Part shown: positions 44,212 to 52,812 of the stretch, in pieces
Layout of the letters: each line of letters begins with the position of its first letter
Numbering within the stretch: the first letter of the stretch is position 1
Origin: Calothrix sp. PCC 7716
GTDB lineage: Bacteria; Cyanobacteriota; Cyanobacteriia; Cyanobacteriales; Nostocaceae
DNA length: 64,000 nucleotides
Reading direction: 5' to 3'
Assembly (NCBI RefSeq): GCF_019977735.1
Contig: NZ_AP025018.1
Span: 10,668,580-10,732,579, forward strand
The notes under the pieces: model-generated
Databases searched by the model: none
The model's input: only the letters and a program-made list of their open reading frames with translations
Told to the model about the DNA's origin: nothing
Translations under genes and position numbers: made by a program

Positions 44212-45151
44212 AGGTAATCAAGGAGGAAATCCGGAATTATTAGTGGCTGCCGCTGAGTTGAAAAAAAAGGAAGCTATTGAAAAAACAGAAAAAGCAATAG
44301 CTAAATTAAGTTCACGTGGTGAAGAAATTACTTTCAGAAGTATTGCACAACAGGCTGGTGTCTCAGTTAGCTACTTGTACAAGTACGAAGAATTAAAAGA
44401 TAGAATTAAATATCTTAGAGAACAGCAAAAACAAACAGTTGTAATACCAACCCAAGAAAAACGATACCAACCAGCTTCTGATAAATCAAAAGGAGTACTG
44501 ATTTATAGTATAAAAGAAGAGAACAAAAAACTTAGAGCTGAGATTGAAGGATTAAGACGGCATATTGAAGTTGTGCAAGGCAGGAACTACGAATTAGCTT
44601 CAGTTGAATCAGATAATATTCGCCTGAAAAAAAGCTTAGAATTAATTAACCAAGAGTTAGAAGATTGTCGATGCCAAATCAAAGCGTTAACCATAACAGA
44701 TACTAAAGTTACACCGTTTGATAAAAAAACAGGTTCTCAGGCGCCAACGATTAATGAACAGATTAAATCTAAGTTAGCTGAACTAGGGATTACTTTAAAT
44801 ACAACTCTAACTAAAACAATTCAATCTAAATCTTCAGAAATTGTTTTGGCTGCCATAAAGTCTCTTGAAGAAACAATTGAGCATGGTCAACAAATTAAAA
44901 ATCCAGGAGGTTGGCTAAACAAGGCAATACAAGATGGCTGGATGCCTGACGAAAAAAATCTTTCTTTATTAAAAGGAGAACGAGATATTTTTAATGAGTG
45001 GTTTAATTTAGCTAGAAAACAAGGGTTGGTAATAGCAAGTACCAAAGGTGATGATGGTCAACTAATTGTCTATACAATCCAAGGTAGACCAGTACCGTTT
45101 AAGCAGATGCTAGCTGAGTACCCCATCGAGACGCTTAAACAGAAAAAATAG
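44204..45151 (+). CDS. TnpC-like DUF6262 protein
   Basis: About 315 residues from MAKGNQGGNPELL; AGGAG precedes this ATG. Residues ~30-65 form a helix-turn-helix (ITFRSIAQQAGVSVSYLYKY). A long coiled coil follows (~95-160), then a folded C-terminal domain. Tn554 TnpC is only ~125 residues and sets insertion orientation and frequency; this protein is 2.5 times longer, so the C-terminal part (residues ~190-315) is an added module of unknown role. Confidence 0.82.
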   Translation: MAKGNQGGNPELLVAAAELKKKEAIEKTEKAIAKLSSRGEEITFRSIAQQAGVSVSYLYKYEELKDRIKYLREQQKQTVVIPTQEKRYQPASDKSKGVLIYSIKEENKKLRAEIEGLRRHIEVVQGRNYELASVESDNIRLKKSLELINQELEDCRCQIKALTITDTKVTPFDKKTGSQAPTINEQIKSKLAELGITLNTTLTKTIQSKSSEIVLAAIKSLEETIEHGQQIKNPGGWLNKAIQDGWMPDEKNLSLLKGERDIFNEWFNLARKQGLVIASTKGDDGQLIVYTIQGRPVPFKQMLAEYPIETLKQKK

Positions 45152-45234
45152 TTTGTGTTGTTTACTTTGTGGAAAAATATTTCTGGATGAAAGTGTTGTG
45201 TAGTAGGCTTTGTAGACGTTGTATATCACATAAT

Positions 45235-45335
45235 ACACAAAAACTTCTCACCTTCACGGTTTGCTTTATCGATGTGTCCGCACGCTGGACATTCCTGGCT
45301 GGTGTGTTTGGGATTTACAGCAATTACATGCTTTG
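45235..45335 (-). pseudogene. TnpB fragment on the other side of the transposon
   Basis: Reads VIAVNPKHTSQECPACGHID and continues KANREGEKFLC on the minus strand, the first CPAC half of the TnpB zinc finger. It continues in frame into the fragment at 41294 when the transposon is removed. Its upstream end coincides with the start of direct repeat copy 1 at 45336, so the rest of tnpB was lost there. Confidence 0.8.
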
Positions 45336-45432
45336 TTCTACAAGTATTGTTAAGATATATAAAGATATGGTACATACCCGCTTGTTGCGAAACTCAGGCG
45401 CCGCTGGGATATTGAACTGGTAGCATTGGAGA
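45336..45432 (+). repeat. 97-bp direct repeat, copy 1 (msrB leader duplicate)
   Basis: TTCTACAAGTATTGTTAAG through TGGTAGCATTGGAGA. Matches copy 2 at 46229-46326 almost base for base in its first 80 bp. Copy 2 is the true leader of msrB; here the leader is orphaned. Confidence 0.85.
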
Positions 45433-45469
45433 AGAAACTTTAGCATATAATATTAGAGGCTATAAACCA

Positions 45470-45895
45470 CTATTCATGCTTCAATAGTAATTCTAAAAAC
45501 TCTTGGACAGTTAAAATTTTAATTCCTCGGAACGGGTTTAACACTAATAAATCTTCATCACCAGTAATAATACACTCTACTTCACCAGCTACAGCCAATT
45601 CTAAATATTTATTGTCTTTCGGGTCTCGACATTCATTAATTTGTTCATTGACTTCAATAAATTGTGCAATTTGTATCAATTCCTCTATAAATATTTGCCG
45701 CTGAGGTAGCGTAATATACTTATCAAATTTTGGTCGCAGTAAAACCTCCTCTGCCTCTATAAAAGTATCATTAGACATCAAAATAACGCCTATTTTTTGC
45801 GCTTCGTCAAATACTTGACGAGGTTTGCTTTTGGCAGACAGCATAGCGCTAACCAAAACATTCGTGTCTAGTACAAACTTACGGATACTATTCAT
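45470..45895 (-). CDS. PIN-domain toxin (COG1569-type)
   Basis: 141 residues. PIN nuclease fold with acidic residues FVLDTNVLVSAML (first Asp), EAEEVLLRPKFDKY, ECRDPKDNKYLELAV and CIITGDEDLLVL. These four acids form the Mg site of tRNA or mRNA-cleaving toxins. The start overlaps the antitoxin stop by 8 bp, the usual arrangement. Confidence 0.9.
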   Translation of the reverse strand: MNSIRKFVLDTNVLVSAMLSAKSKPRQVFDEAQKIGVILMSNDTFIEAEEVLLRPKFDKYITLPQRQIFIEELIQIAQFIEVNEQINECRDPKDNKYLELAVAGEVECIITGDEDLLVLNPFRGIKILTVQEFLELLLKHE

Positions 45896-46130
45896 CTTTC
45901 AATAGAGACTCTAAAATTTCTGGTGTTAAACCTCGTCGTTCGGCCTCAGCGCTAATTTCGTCCATAGTTTGCTGGATTTTTGCAACAGCTTCCTCTCTTG
46001 TCCTGGTTGATGATTTTAATATAATCGCAATCTTGGTGTCAATTTGCTGACGTTCTTCTGGGGTTGCATTAAGATAGATCGACGCTGCATCTGACGGGAC
46101 TTGGACGGTAATCTCTTGCTTATTAAGCAT
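45888..46130 (-). CDS. Antitoxin partner of the PIN toxin
   Basis: 80 residues. N-terminal strand and helix (EITVQVPSDAASIYLNATPE) and a charged C-terminal tail (RGLTPEILESLLKDE), a layout common in cognate antitoxins of PIN toxins. Upstream in the same operon as the toxin, as expected for co-regulation. The pair lies between the two 97-bp direct repeats. Confidence 0.82.
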   Translation of the reverse strand: MLNKQEITVQVPSDAASIYLNATPEERQQIDTKIAIILKSSTRTREEAVAKIQQTMDEISAEAERRGLTPEILESLLKDE

Positions 46131-46228
46131 AGCGGTACTTCCTCAAACTTCTACTTAATTATCATAGCTTTGTTTAATATAGCTATCGGTTATCTGTATA
46201 TATTAATAACGGCTATCTTCATAACCTA

Positions 46229-46326
46229 TTCTACAAGTATTGTTAAGATATATAAAGATATGGTACATACTCGCTTGTTGCGGAACTCAGGCGCCGCTTG
46301 GACACACGCACTGGTAGCATTGGAGA
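46229..46326 (+). repeat. 97-bp direct repeat, copy 2 (msrB leader)
   Basis: Same sequence as at 45336 with scattered changes and a diverged block near 46300. It ends at the ribosome site of msrB, so it probably includes the msrB promoter. Confidence 0.85.
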
Positions 46327-46334
46327 GGGAACGT

Positions 46335-46757
46335 ATGACAGCTTCTAAGAATCAAGAACAATACGAAATTCTAAAGACAGATGGGGAATGGCAAAGTATA
46401 TTGACACCAGAACAGTACCGTGTGTTGAGAAAACACGGTACTGAAAGGGCTGGAACTAGTCCACTTGACAAAGAGTACGGGGAAGGTACTTACTATTGTG
46501 CCGGATGTGGGCAGGCTTTGTTCACGTCTGATACAAAGTTTAACAGCGGTACCGGATGGCCTAGTTTCTTTAAGCCAATAGAAGGTGCTATTGCGACTAC
46601 TGTCGATAAGTCGTTATTTATGACGCGCGTTGAAGTACATTGCAGTCGTTGCGGTGGACATTTAGGACATGTGTTTGGTGATGGTCCCAAACCTACTGGT
46701 CAACGCTATTGTATGAATGGTGTCTCATTAAAGTTTGAACCAGCTACAAAAGCCTAA
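46335..46757 (+). CDS. msrB: Peptide-methionine (R)-S-oxide reductase
   Basis: 140 residues from MTASKNQEQYEILK; GGAGAGG lies 6 bp upstream. Repairs oxidised methionine. Zn ligands CAGC and CSRC are present, SGTGWPSF and GHVFGDGP are family motifs, and RYCMNG holds the catalytic Cys. A frame upstream to 46101 is open only because it runs through the repeat. Followed by a good terminator. Confidence 0.95.
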   Translation: MTASKNQEQYEILKTDGEWQSILTPEQYRVLRKHGTERAGTSPLDKEYGEGTYYCAGCGQALFTSDTKFNSGTGWPSFFKPIEGAIATTVDKSLFMTRVEVHCSRCGGHLGHVFGDGPKPTGQRYCMNGVSLKFEPATKA

Positions 46758-46766
46758 TTAACAAAC

Positions 46767-46797
46767 AAACCCGACTTATCTAACGAGTCGGGTTTTT
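46767..46797 (+). terminator. Rho-independent terminator of msrB
   Basis: AAACCCGACT and AGTCGGGTTTTT form a 10-bp stem with an 8-base loop, 10 bp after the stop. Confidence 0.9.
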
Positions 46798-46954
46798 GGT
46801 TCAATTAAAATGTGAACCGTGGTTCACAGAAGAACTTTAATCCGTAAATATTTATTTATGAATGTAACTGAAGTTACATATTACGGGGGTTTGGCGCCGT
46901 TGTTTTATGTTGTTAGGGTAAATTATATATAAGTGTTCCATTGCTCAAATAAAG

Positions 46955-48940
46955 ATGTGTGTTAATTTCGGGCGAGAAATCTGTGGTAATCTTGAAACTG
47001 CAGAAACAAGGGAATGGCTAGTTACTAATGGTATTGGTGGTTATGCTTCGGGAACGGTAGCAGGTTTGTTAACTCGTCGTTATCACGGGTTACTAGTTGC
47101 AGCACTCAAACCTCCACTCGGTCGAACTTTGTTGCTTACGAAGCTTGATGAGACTGCTGTATATGATGACCATACTTACCCGTTACACGCAAACCGTTGG
47201 GTTTCGGGTATTGTAAGTCCACAGGGTTTTCGTCATATTGAGCGTTTTAGTCTTGAAGGTACTATTCCAACGTGGCAGTATGCTTGTGCTGATGCGCTGT
47301 TAGAAAAGCGTATTTGGATGCAGCAAGGAGAAAACACTACATATATTCAATACCATTTACGTCGCGCGACTCAACCATTGAAATTAACTTTCAAAGCGAT
47401 GGTTAATTATCGCGATTATCATAGTGATACGCAAGGTAATGGTTGGCAAATGACAGTTGAGGAAATATCAGGGGGAGTGCGTGTACTAGCATATCCTGAT
47501 GCGGCGCCGCTTTATTTGTTAACCGACCGTGGTAATGTATCACCAGTTCATAATTGGTATTATGGTTTTGATTATTCTGTGGAACGTTATCGAGGATTGA
47601 ATGATTTTGAAGACCATCTTCATGCGGCAACGTTTCAAGTTACTCTAGAAAAAGGCGAATCAATCACATTTGTTGCTAGTACAGAAGATTTAAAGCAATA
47701 CAATGGTGAAGCTGCTTTAAAGTTACGGCGCCAAAACGAGAATAAATTACTAGGACTATGGAAAAATCATAACTCTGCTTTATTTAAAGACTCTCCAGCT
47801 TGGATAAAACAATTAGTACTTGCAGCAGATCAATTTCTAGTCGAACGTCCGGCGCCTGATGAACCGTATGGTAAAAGTATAATTGCGGGTTATCCTTGGT
47901 TTGGCGATTGGGGACGCGATACCATGATAAGTCTACCAGGACTCACGCTCGTTACAGGAAAACCAGAAATTGCCCGTTTAATTTTACGTACTTTTGCTAA
48001 ATATATAGATAAAGGAATGTTACCTAACCGCTTTCCTGATGCGGGTGAAGTACCTGAATATAATACTGTTGATGCGACGTTATGGTATTTTGACGCATTG
48101 CGCGCGTATCATAAAGATACCGAAGATGACGGTTTAATAGAAGAACTTTTTGGCGCCCTTGCAGATATTATCGACTGGCATTGTCGCGGAACTCGATATA
48201 ATATTCATCTTGATGCTGCGGATGGGTTATTGTATGCAGGTGAAGAAGGGACGCAGTTAACATGGATGGATGCGAAAGTTAATAACGAGGTAATTACACC
48301 ACGTATTGGTAAGCCAATTGAAATAAACGCACTGTGGTACAATGCTTTACGAACAATGGCTTTGTTTGCACGTCGTATAAATAAGCCACACCAAGAATAT
48401 ACTGCAATGGCAGACCGTACTCAATTACGATTTGCACGCTTTTGGAATTCTGAAAAAAACTATTGTTATGATGTTTTGGACACACCCAACGGTGATGATA
48501 TAACACTACGTCCAAACCAACTTTTCGCTGTTTCCTTACCTGAACCTTTACTATCACAACCCCAACAACGTTCTATTGTAGATATTTGTGGGCGCCAATT
48601 ACTAACTTCTTACGGTTTACGTTCCTTAAATCCCGATGATACTCATTATCATGGTAATTATGGAGGTAATCAGTATCAACGAGATAATGCATATCACCAA
48701 GGTACAACTTGGGGATGGTTGTTAGGTACATTTATATCAGCACACTTGCGCGTGTATGGAAACCGTGCAGCTGCTCGCGAATTTCTAGAACCAATGGCAA
48801 ATCATGTTTGTAATCATGGTATTGGTAGTTTAAGCGAAATCTTTGACGGTGAGGCGCCTTTTACTCCCCGTGGATGTATTGCCCAAGCTTGGACAGTTGC
48901 AGAAGTTCTACGACTATGGCTAGCAACTCATAACCCCTAA
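46955..48940 (+). CDS. Amylo-alpha-1,6-glucosidase (glycogen debranching, GDE type)
   Basis: 661 residues. N-terminal GDE_N domain (EWLVTNGIGGYASGTVAG, LTRRYHGLLVAA) and C-terminal (alpha/alpha)6 domain GDE_C (GYPWFGDWGRDTMISLPG with catalytic Asp, and YNTVDATLWYFDALRAY). Hydrolyses alpha-1,6 branches of glycogen or removes stubs after phosphorolysis. Length is normal; cytosolic. Seven GGCGCC motifs occur in or next to the gene. Confidence 0.93.
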   Translation: MCVNFGREICGNLETAETREWLVTNGIGGYASGTVAGLLTRRYHGLLVAALKPPLGRTLLLTKLDETAVYDDHTYPLHANRWVSGIVSPQGFRHIERFSLEGTIPTWQYACADALLEKRIWMQQGENTTYIQYHLRRATQPLKLTFKAMVNYRDYHSDTQGNGWQMTVEEISGGVRVLAYPDAAPLYLLTDRGNVSPVHNWYYGFDYSVERYRGLNDFEDHLHAATFQVTLEKGESITFVASTEDLKQYNGEAALKLRRQNENKLLGLWKNHNSALFKDSPAWIKQLVLAADQFLVERPAPDEPYGKSIIAGYPWFGDWGRDTMISLPGLTLVTGKPEIARLILRTFAKYIDKGMLPNRFPDAGEVPEYNTVDATLWYFDALRAYHKDTEDDGLIEELFGALADIIDWHCRGTRYNIHLDAADGLLYAGEEGTQLTWMDAKVNNEVITPRIGKPIEINALWYNALRTMALFARRINKPHQEYTAMADRTQLRFARFWNSEKNYCYDVLDTPNGDDITLRPNQLFAVSLPEPLLSQPQQRSIVDICGRQLLTSYGLRSLNPDDTHYHGNYGGNQYQRDNAYHQGTTWGWLLGTFISAHLRVYGNRAAAREFLEPMANHVCNHGIGSLSEIFDGEAPFTPRGCIAQAWTVAEVLRLWLATHNP

Positions 48941-48954
48941 CTCAGCACTCAGCA

Positions 48955-49389
48955 CTAGATATAATACATTGTATTTTCTTGTCGTAAGGTATCTCGCTGT
49001 TGACATAAATCTTGTATTGTGTATTGCTGGAAAAAAGCTTTTATCGTTTCGTCTGCTTGTAACCATATTTCATTGATTACCATTTTTTCTGGAGCTAAAT
49101 TCGCAGATTCTCCTTCAGTTGGTTTTCTTTCACCGTCTATAACTGCGATTACTTCTTGTACATATATCTGTCTGGGTTCTTTGACTAATATATAACCCCC
49201 TTTGGCGCCACGCACGCTTTTGACAATCCCCTCACGACGCAAAGTTGAAAGAATTTGCTCTAAATATCGCTCTGGTAAAGAGTGACGAGCAGCTATTTCA
49301 CTAATTTTTAAAGATTTTTCGATACTATAGCAGTCTGCTAGCTCTATTAATGCTAGTAATGCGTACTCAACTCTAGAAGATAATTCCAC
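48955..49389 (-). CDS. Rrf2-family regulator, CymR-like without Fe-S cysteines
   Basis: 144 residues. Winged helix: EIAARHSLPERYLEQILSTL, RREGIVKSVRGAKGGYIL, the typical Rrf2 signature. The three clustered Cys that ligate Fe-S in IscR are absent (only Cys at about 20 and 128). Rrf2 proteins of this kind include CymR, which represses cysteine genes with the help of CysK. The location near sulfate uptake genes and cysK suits such a role. Confidence 0.88.
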   Translation of the reverse strand: MELSSRVEYALLALIELADCYSIEKSLKISEIAARHSLPERYLEQILSTLRREGIVKSVRGAKGGYILVKEPRQIYVQEVIAVIDGERKPTEGESANLAPEKMVINEIWLQADETIKAFFQQYTIQDLCQQRDTLRQENTMYYI

Positions 49390-49575
49390 AAAAGTCTGTC
49401 TGTTAGGTGTTCCATATTAATATAATACGGTTATCCGATAAAGATTAAGTGTCTTACACCCATTATCCTTAAAAAAATGTGTTACATCTCACTTAAAAAT
49501 AAATCATCTGTAAATTGATAGACTTACAGTATTTTGAGGTAAAATTGATGATAATCGTTTAACGGCATCCTGAAT

Positions 49576-50157
49576 ATGAAATCTTTAACAAAGCAGAACC
49601 CGGTGTCACTACGCCCACGACAATTCGAGAAACGAACTTTTTTACCGCAAGAAGCAGATTTTTTATGGAAATTAGAAAGCGGTGTTGTACGAACTGTGAC
49701 ATGGTTGGAAGATGGTACAATTGTGACTTTAGGTATTTGGGGTAAAGGAGATACAGTTGGTCATGCATTTTCTGCGAATGAACCATATCAAATTGAATGC
49801 ATAACAAAAGTTGAAGCAGTAGCTATTCCCATAGAAAACTGGCAACCATTTGTGGATGTATTATACGAAAATCTTCAACAAGCTAAAGAGCTAATGATAA
49901 TTCGCAGCTACAAGACGGTAGAGATGATGGTAATAAAATTACTAATATGGTTGTCTCAAAAATTTGGTCGTGAAGTAGAAACAGGAAGATTAATTGATTT
50001 ACGTTTGACACATCAAGATATAGCAGAAATTCTTGGCACAACTCGTGTCACCGTAACGCGCGTTATGACACAATTAGAAGAGCAAAATTGCATTCAGCGT
50101 TTACCCTTACATCTCACAATAGTACAAGTACAAGATATGTGGCACTATGAAATATAA
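49576..50157 (+). CDS. Crp/Fnr-family regulator, CysR-like
   Basis: 193 residues. Shortened cyclic-nucleotide-like domain (VTWLEDGTIVTLGIWGKGDT) without the phosphate-binding Arg/Ser cassette, then a Crp helix-turn-helix LTHQDIAEILGTTRVTVTRV. In Synechococcus, cysR lies among sulfate permease genes and activates them under sulfur limitation; the same neighbourhood is seen here. Divergent from the Rrf2 gene. Confidence 0.87.
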   Translation: MKSLTKQNPVSLRPRQFEKRTFLPQEADFLWKLESGVVRTVTWLEDGTIVTLGIWGKGDTVGHAFSANEPYQIECITKVEAVAIPIENWQPFVDVLYENLQQAKELMIIRSYKTVEMMVIKLLIWLSQKFGREVETGRLIDLRLTHQDIAEILGTTRVTVTRVMTQLEEQNCIQRLPLHLTIVQVQDMWHYEI

Positions 50158-50445
50158 TCAATTAATCAAATCTTCACTATCCGACTCAGGACTTGCATCA
50201 ACAAGCTCATATAAACCTAATTGCTCTAAATACTTTAAACTCGAATAAACTTGCTGTAACTCTGCCCATATTTCCAATTCAAACAACCCATCATTATAAA
50301 TATCATCAGCTAAAAGCGCGCTCACAATATTAACTGTCAAGCAAAAATTAGAAACTAACTCTGATATAATTGGCTTATACTGATATCTTTTTAGCTGGTA
50401 TGTTTTTAGAATACCTAACTTTAATTTTAATCTAATTGTATTATG
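50158..50445 (-). pseudogene. NIL-domain protein lacking a start codon
   Basis: The minus-strand frame reads NTIRLKLKLGILKTYQ, then KPIISELVSNFCLTVNI and IYNDGLFELEIWAEL, an almost complete NIL domain, and ends at 50158. No ATG, GTG or TTG precedes the domain; the only TTG falls in its middle (near 50340). It is the third of three NIL copies in tandem. Confidence 0.65.
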
Positions 50446-50450
50446 ATTTG

Positions 50451-50651
50451 CTATTTTTGTTGATTGAGTAGATTTACTATTATATATATATTCATGCCAA
50501 TATTAAACCAACCATCGCTATAGGTGCCACTTCTTAAAGACGCAGCAGTAATATTAACTGTTAAACCATAACGTGATGTTAATCTAGATATTACATGTTG
50601 TTTATGGTACTTTGCTGGTAATATTATTTGGGTTTGAATTGGTGCTTCCAT
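50451..50651 (-). pseudogene. NIL-domain protein, C-terminally truncated
   Basis: Starts MEAPIQTQIILPAKYHKQ, with VISRLTSRYGLTVNITAAS and GTYSDGWFNIG aligning to the intact copy at 50738. After that the sequence diverges and stops early, losing the last helix and strand of the domain. Confidence 0.6.
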
Positions 50652-50737
50652 AATGAACCACCAAGAAGACACAGTAGATAATAATGGTAAGGTGGGCATT
50701 GCCCACCCTACTGCGCTCAGAATGACAATGTAGATTT

Positions 50738-51019
50738 TTACCAATCAGCTAATTGATTATCGTCCCAAATTTCTAAATTTAAACTGCGAAGGTAAGAAAG
50801 ACCGTTATCTATTTGCTCATTGGTTCCTTGCAATTCTAAATCGAACCAACCATCACCAACTGCATTTCCTCCGAGAATAGCTGCTCTGATATTAACAACT
50901 AAACCATTATCAGAAACTAATTTAGAAATGACAGGTTCTTGATGGTAGTCTCTGGAAATTCTAACACGAATTCGTTTCGGTGCCTGAACACTGAGAGTAT
51001 TATTAGAATCAATTGCCAT
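50738..51019 (-). CDS. NIL-domain protein, intact
   Basis: 93 residues. A ferredoxin-like NIL domain: RIRVRISRDYHQEPVISKLV, NGLVVNIRAAILGG, DGWFDLELQGTNEQID, LNLEIWDD. NIL domains sense methionine when fused to MetN; stand-alone copies next to sulfate permeases in cyanobacteria probably sense a sulfur compound. It lies 11 bp downstream of cysW on the same strand, at the end of the sulfate operon. Confidence 0.87.
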   Translation of the reverse strand: MAIDSNNTLSVQAPKRIRVRISRDYHQEPVISKLVSDNGLVVNIRAAILGGNAVGDGWFDLELQGTNEQIDNGLSYLRSLNLEIWDDNQLADW

Positions 51020-51030
51020 TTTGATTACTC

Positions 51031-51870
51031 CTACTCGACTTCTTTAATGGTAGTTTTCTTTTCGAGAATATCCTTCAACACTAAAGTCACTAACGCTAAT
51101 AGCCCTAAAATTACTGCTGCTGAATATGCTGCCTCGGTTTGATACTGTTTATAAGCTTCTTCTACAAATAAAGGTAAGCTTTGAGTTTTACCCGCGACGT
51201 TTCCCGACACAACCGAGACAGCGCCAAATTCACCCATTGCCCTTGCATTTGTTAATAGTAAACCATATAATAAACCCCAACGTACATTTGGTAAGGTAAC
51301 ACGCCAAAATATTTGCCAATCTTTGGCGCCTAATGTTCTGGCAGCTTCTTCTTGGTCGTGTCCTAATTCTTCTAAAACTGGTATAACTTCGCGCGCGACA
51401 AATGGCATACTTATAAACGCCGTTGCTATTACCATCCCCGGGAACGCAAAGACTATTCTAAAATTATGGTCTATAAGCCACTGACCAAACCATCCATTAC
51501 GCCCATAAAGCAGTACAATCATTAATCCTGCTACGACTGGCGAAATCGAAAATGGTAGGTCAATAATACTGAGTATAAAAGCACGACCTGGGAAGTTATT
51601 GTTACGAGTCAAAGCCCAAGCTGCACATAATCCAAATACAGTATTTATTGGTACAGAGACTAATGCTAGTAATAGAGTTAACCAAGCAGCATGAATAAAA
51701 TCTGGTTCGGTAAGGTTCGACAGAAACGGTCCAATACCTTTTCTAAAAGCAAAGAAAAACACATTAGCTGCAGGAATATACAATACTAATCCTAAATATA
51801 GTAAAGTTATTCCTATTAATATTTTAGGTGCCAAACCACCTTTTCTTTGAGACAAATTACTTCTGGTCAT
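51031..51870 (-). CDS. cysW: Sulfate ABC transporter permease CysW
   Basis: 279 residues, six membrane helices. The EAA loop LGHDQEEAARTLGAKDWQIFW that contacts the ATPase is clear. With CysT it forms the heterodimeric channel for sulfate or thiosulfate. Overlaps cysT by 14 bp. Confidence 0.93.
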   Translation of the reverse strand: MTRSNLSQRKGGLAPKILIGITLLYLGLVLYIPAANVFFFAFRKGIGPFLSNLTEPDFIHAAWLTLLLALVSVPINTVFGLCAAWALTRNNNFPGRAFILSIIDLPFSISPVVAGLMIVLLYGRNGWFGQWLIDHNFRIVFAFPGMVIATAFISMPFVAREVIPVLEELGHDQEEAARTLGAKDWQIFWRVTLPNVRWGLLYGLLLTNARAMGEFGAVSVVSGNVAGKTQSLPLFVEEAYKQYQTEAAYSAAVILGLLALVTLVLKDILEKKTTIKEVE

Positions 51871-52741
51871 AGCGTCTTCCCCAAGCTTGTAAAAGATTAA
51901 TTCCGATGAGTAATACCAACGAAATAACTAGCAGCACCACGCCAATAACCGTTGCACCTGCATAATCATACTGTTCGAGCCTTTGAAAAATAAGTACTGG
52001 TGCAATTAAATCTCTAAAAGGTGTGTTAGAAGCAATAATAACTGTTGAGCCAAACTCACCTACCGCACGCGCAAAACCTAAAGCAACTCCAGTTAAAATA
52101 GCTGGAAACAAAGGAGGTAAAATAACTCGCCAAAAAGTTTCAAACTCACTGGCGCCTAGTGACCAAGCTGCTTGTTCAACCTCACTCTCCATTTCTTGCA
52201 GCACTGGTTGCACTGTTCGCACAACAAACGGTAGGGATATTAATGTCATTGCCACTCCTACCCCTAAACGGGTAAAAGATATCCTAATACCAAATGGTGC
52301 AAATAGTGAACCAATCCAACCATTCTGACTATATACTGTTGACAGCGTTAAACCTGCTACAGCAGTTGGTAACGCAAACGGTATATCTACTGAAGCATCA
52401 ACTATTCTTTTTAACGGGAAATCATAGCGAACTAATACCCAAGCAACTAGAGTTCCAAATACTCCATTTACTAATGCACTCAGAAAAGATGTAGTAAAAG
52501 TTACATCATAAGCAGATAATGCGATTGGACTTGTTGCGATTTTCCAGAACTCAGAAGGAGGTACCGTAGCTGCTTTAAAAAACATAGCTACTATTGGCAC
52601 AAATAACATCAATGTTAGATATACTGCCGTTACTACCCAAGTTACATGAATTTTGGGTAACTGCGATAGCAACCCTTTCCCATTGGGTGCTTTCCTAGGA
52701 TTGGCCTGACGATACGAAGAAGGTGGAGATGATATAGCCAT
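51857..52741 (-). CDS. cysT: Sulfate ABC transporter permease CysT
   Basis: 294 residues with six membrane helices and EAA loop ESEVEQAAWSLGASEFETFW. A cytosolic N-terminus of ~30 residues precedes the first helix. Forms the permease with CysW. Its promoter region is replaced by heptamer repeats, so it may rely on read-through from sbp. Confidence 0.93.
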   Translation of the reverse strand: MAISSPPSSYRQANPRKAPNGKGLLSQLPKIHVTWVVTAVYLTLMLFVPIVAMFFKAATVPPSEFWKIATSPIALSAYDVTFTTSFLSALVNGVFGTLVAWVLVRYDFPLKRIVDASVDIPFALPTAVAGLTLSTVYSQNGWIGSLFAPFGIRISFTRLGVGVAMTLISLPFVVRTVQPVLQEMESEVEQAAWSLGASEFETFWRVILPPLFPAILTGVALGFARAVGEFGSTVIIASNTPFRDLIAPVLIFQRLEQYDYAGATVIGVVLLVISLVLLIGINLLQAWGRRYDQK

Positions 52742-52750
52742 AGAATTTAA

Positions 52751-52812
52751 GTGATGAGTGATGAGTGATGAGTGCTGAGTACTGAGTAGTGAGTGCTGAG
52801 TGATGAGTGATA
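52751..52812. repeat. Heptanucleotide tandem repeat (STRR-like)
   Basis: About eight copies of AGTGATG or AGTGCTG-type heptamers. A reverse-complement array, CTCAGCACTCAGCACTCAGC, lies at 52874-52896, so the spacer between sbp and cysT can fold into a long hairpin. Another two-unit copy is at 48941-48958. Confidence 0.85.

Larger units (their letters stand above)
41295..45234 (+). mobile_element. Tn554-like transposon, 3.94 kb
   Basis: Ends are ATTATGTGAGATA and, inverted, ATTATGTGATATA (12 of 13 match). ACAC flanks both ends (41291-41294 and 45235-45238). A second inverted pair lies inside: GTCTACAGAGCCTAC (about 41388-41402) and GTAGGCTTTGTAGAC (45203-45217). Content is the classic three-gene set: two tyrosine recombinases and a small DNA-binding protein. 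Removing the element plus one ACAC joins the two tnpB fragments in frame, which fixes the borders. Only one GGCGCC lies within it. Confidence 0.88.

Noticed and set aside
45169-45423. 84-codon frame after the TnpC-like gene
   Set aside because: It crosses the transposon end, the tnpB remnant and direct repeat copy 1, so it is accidental.
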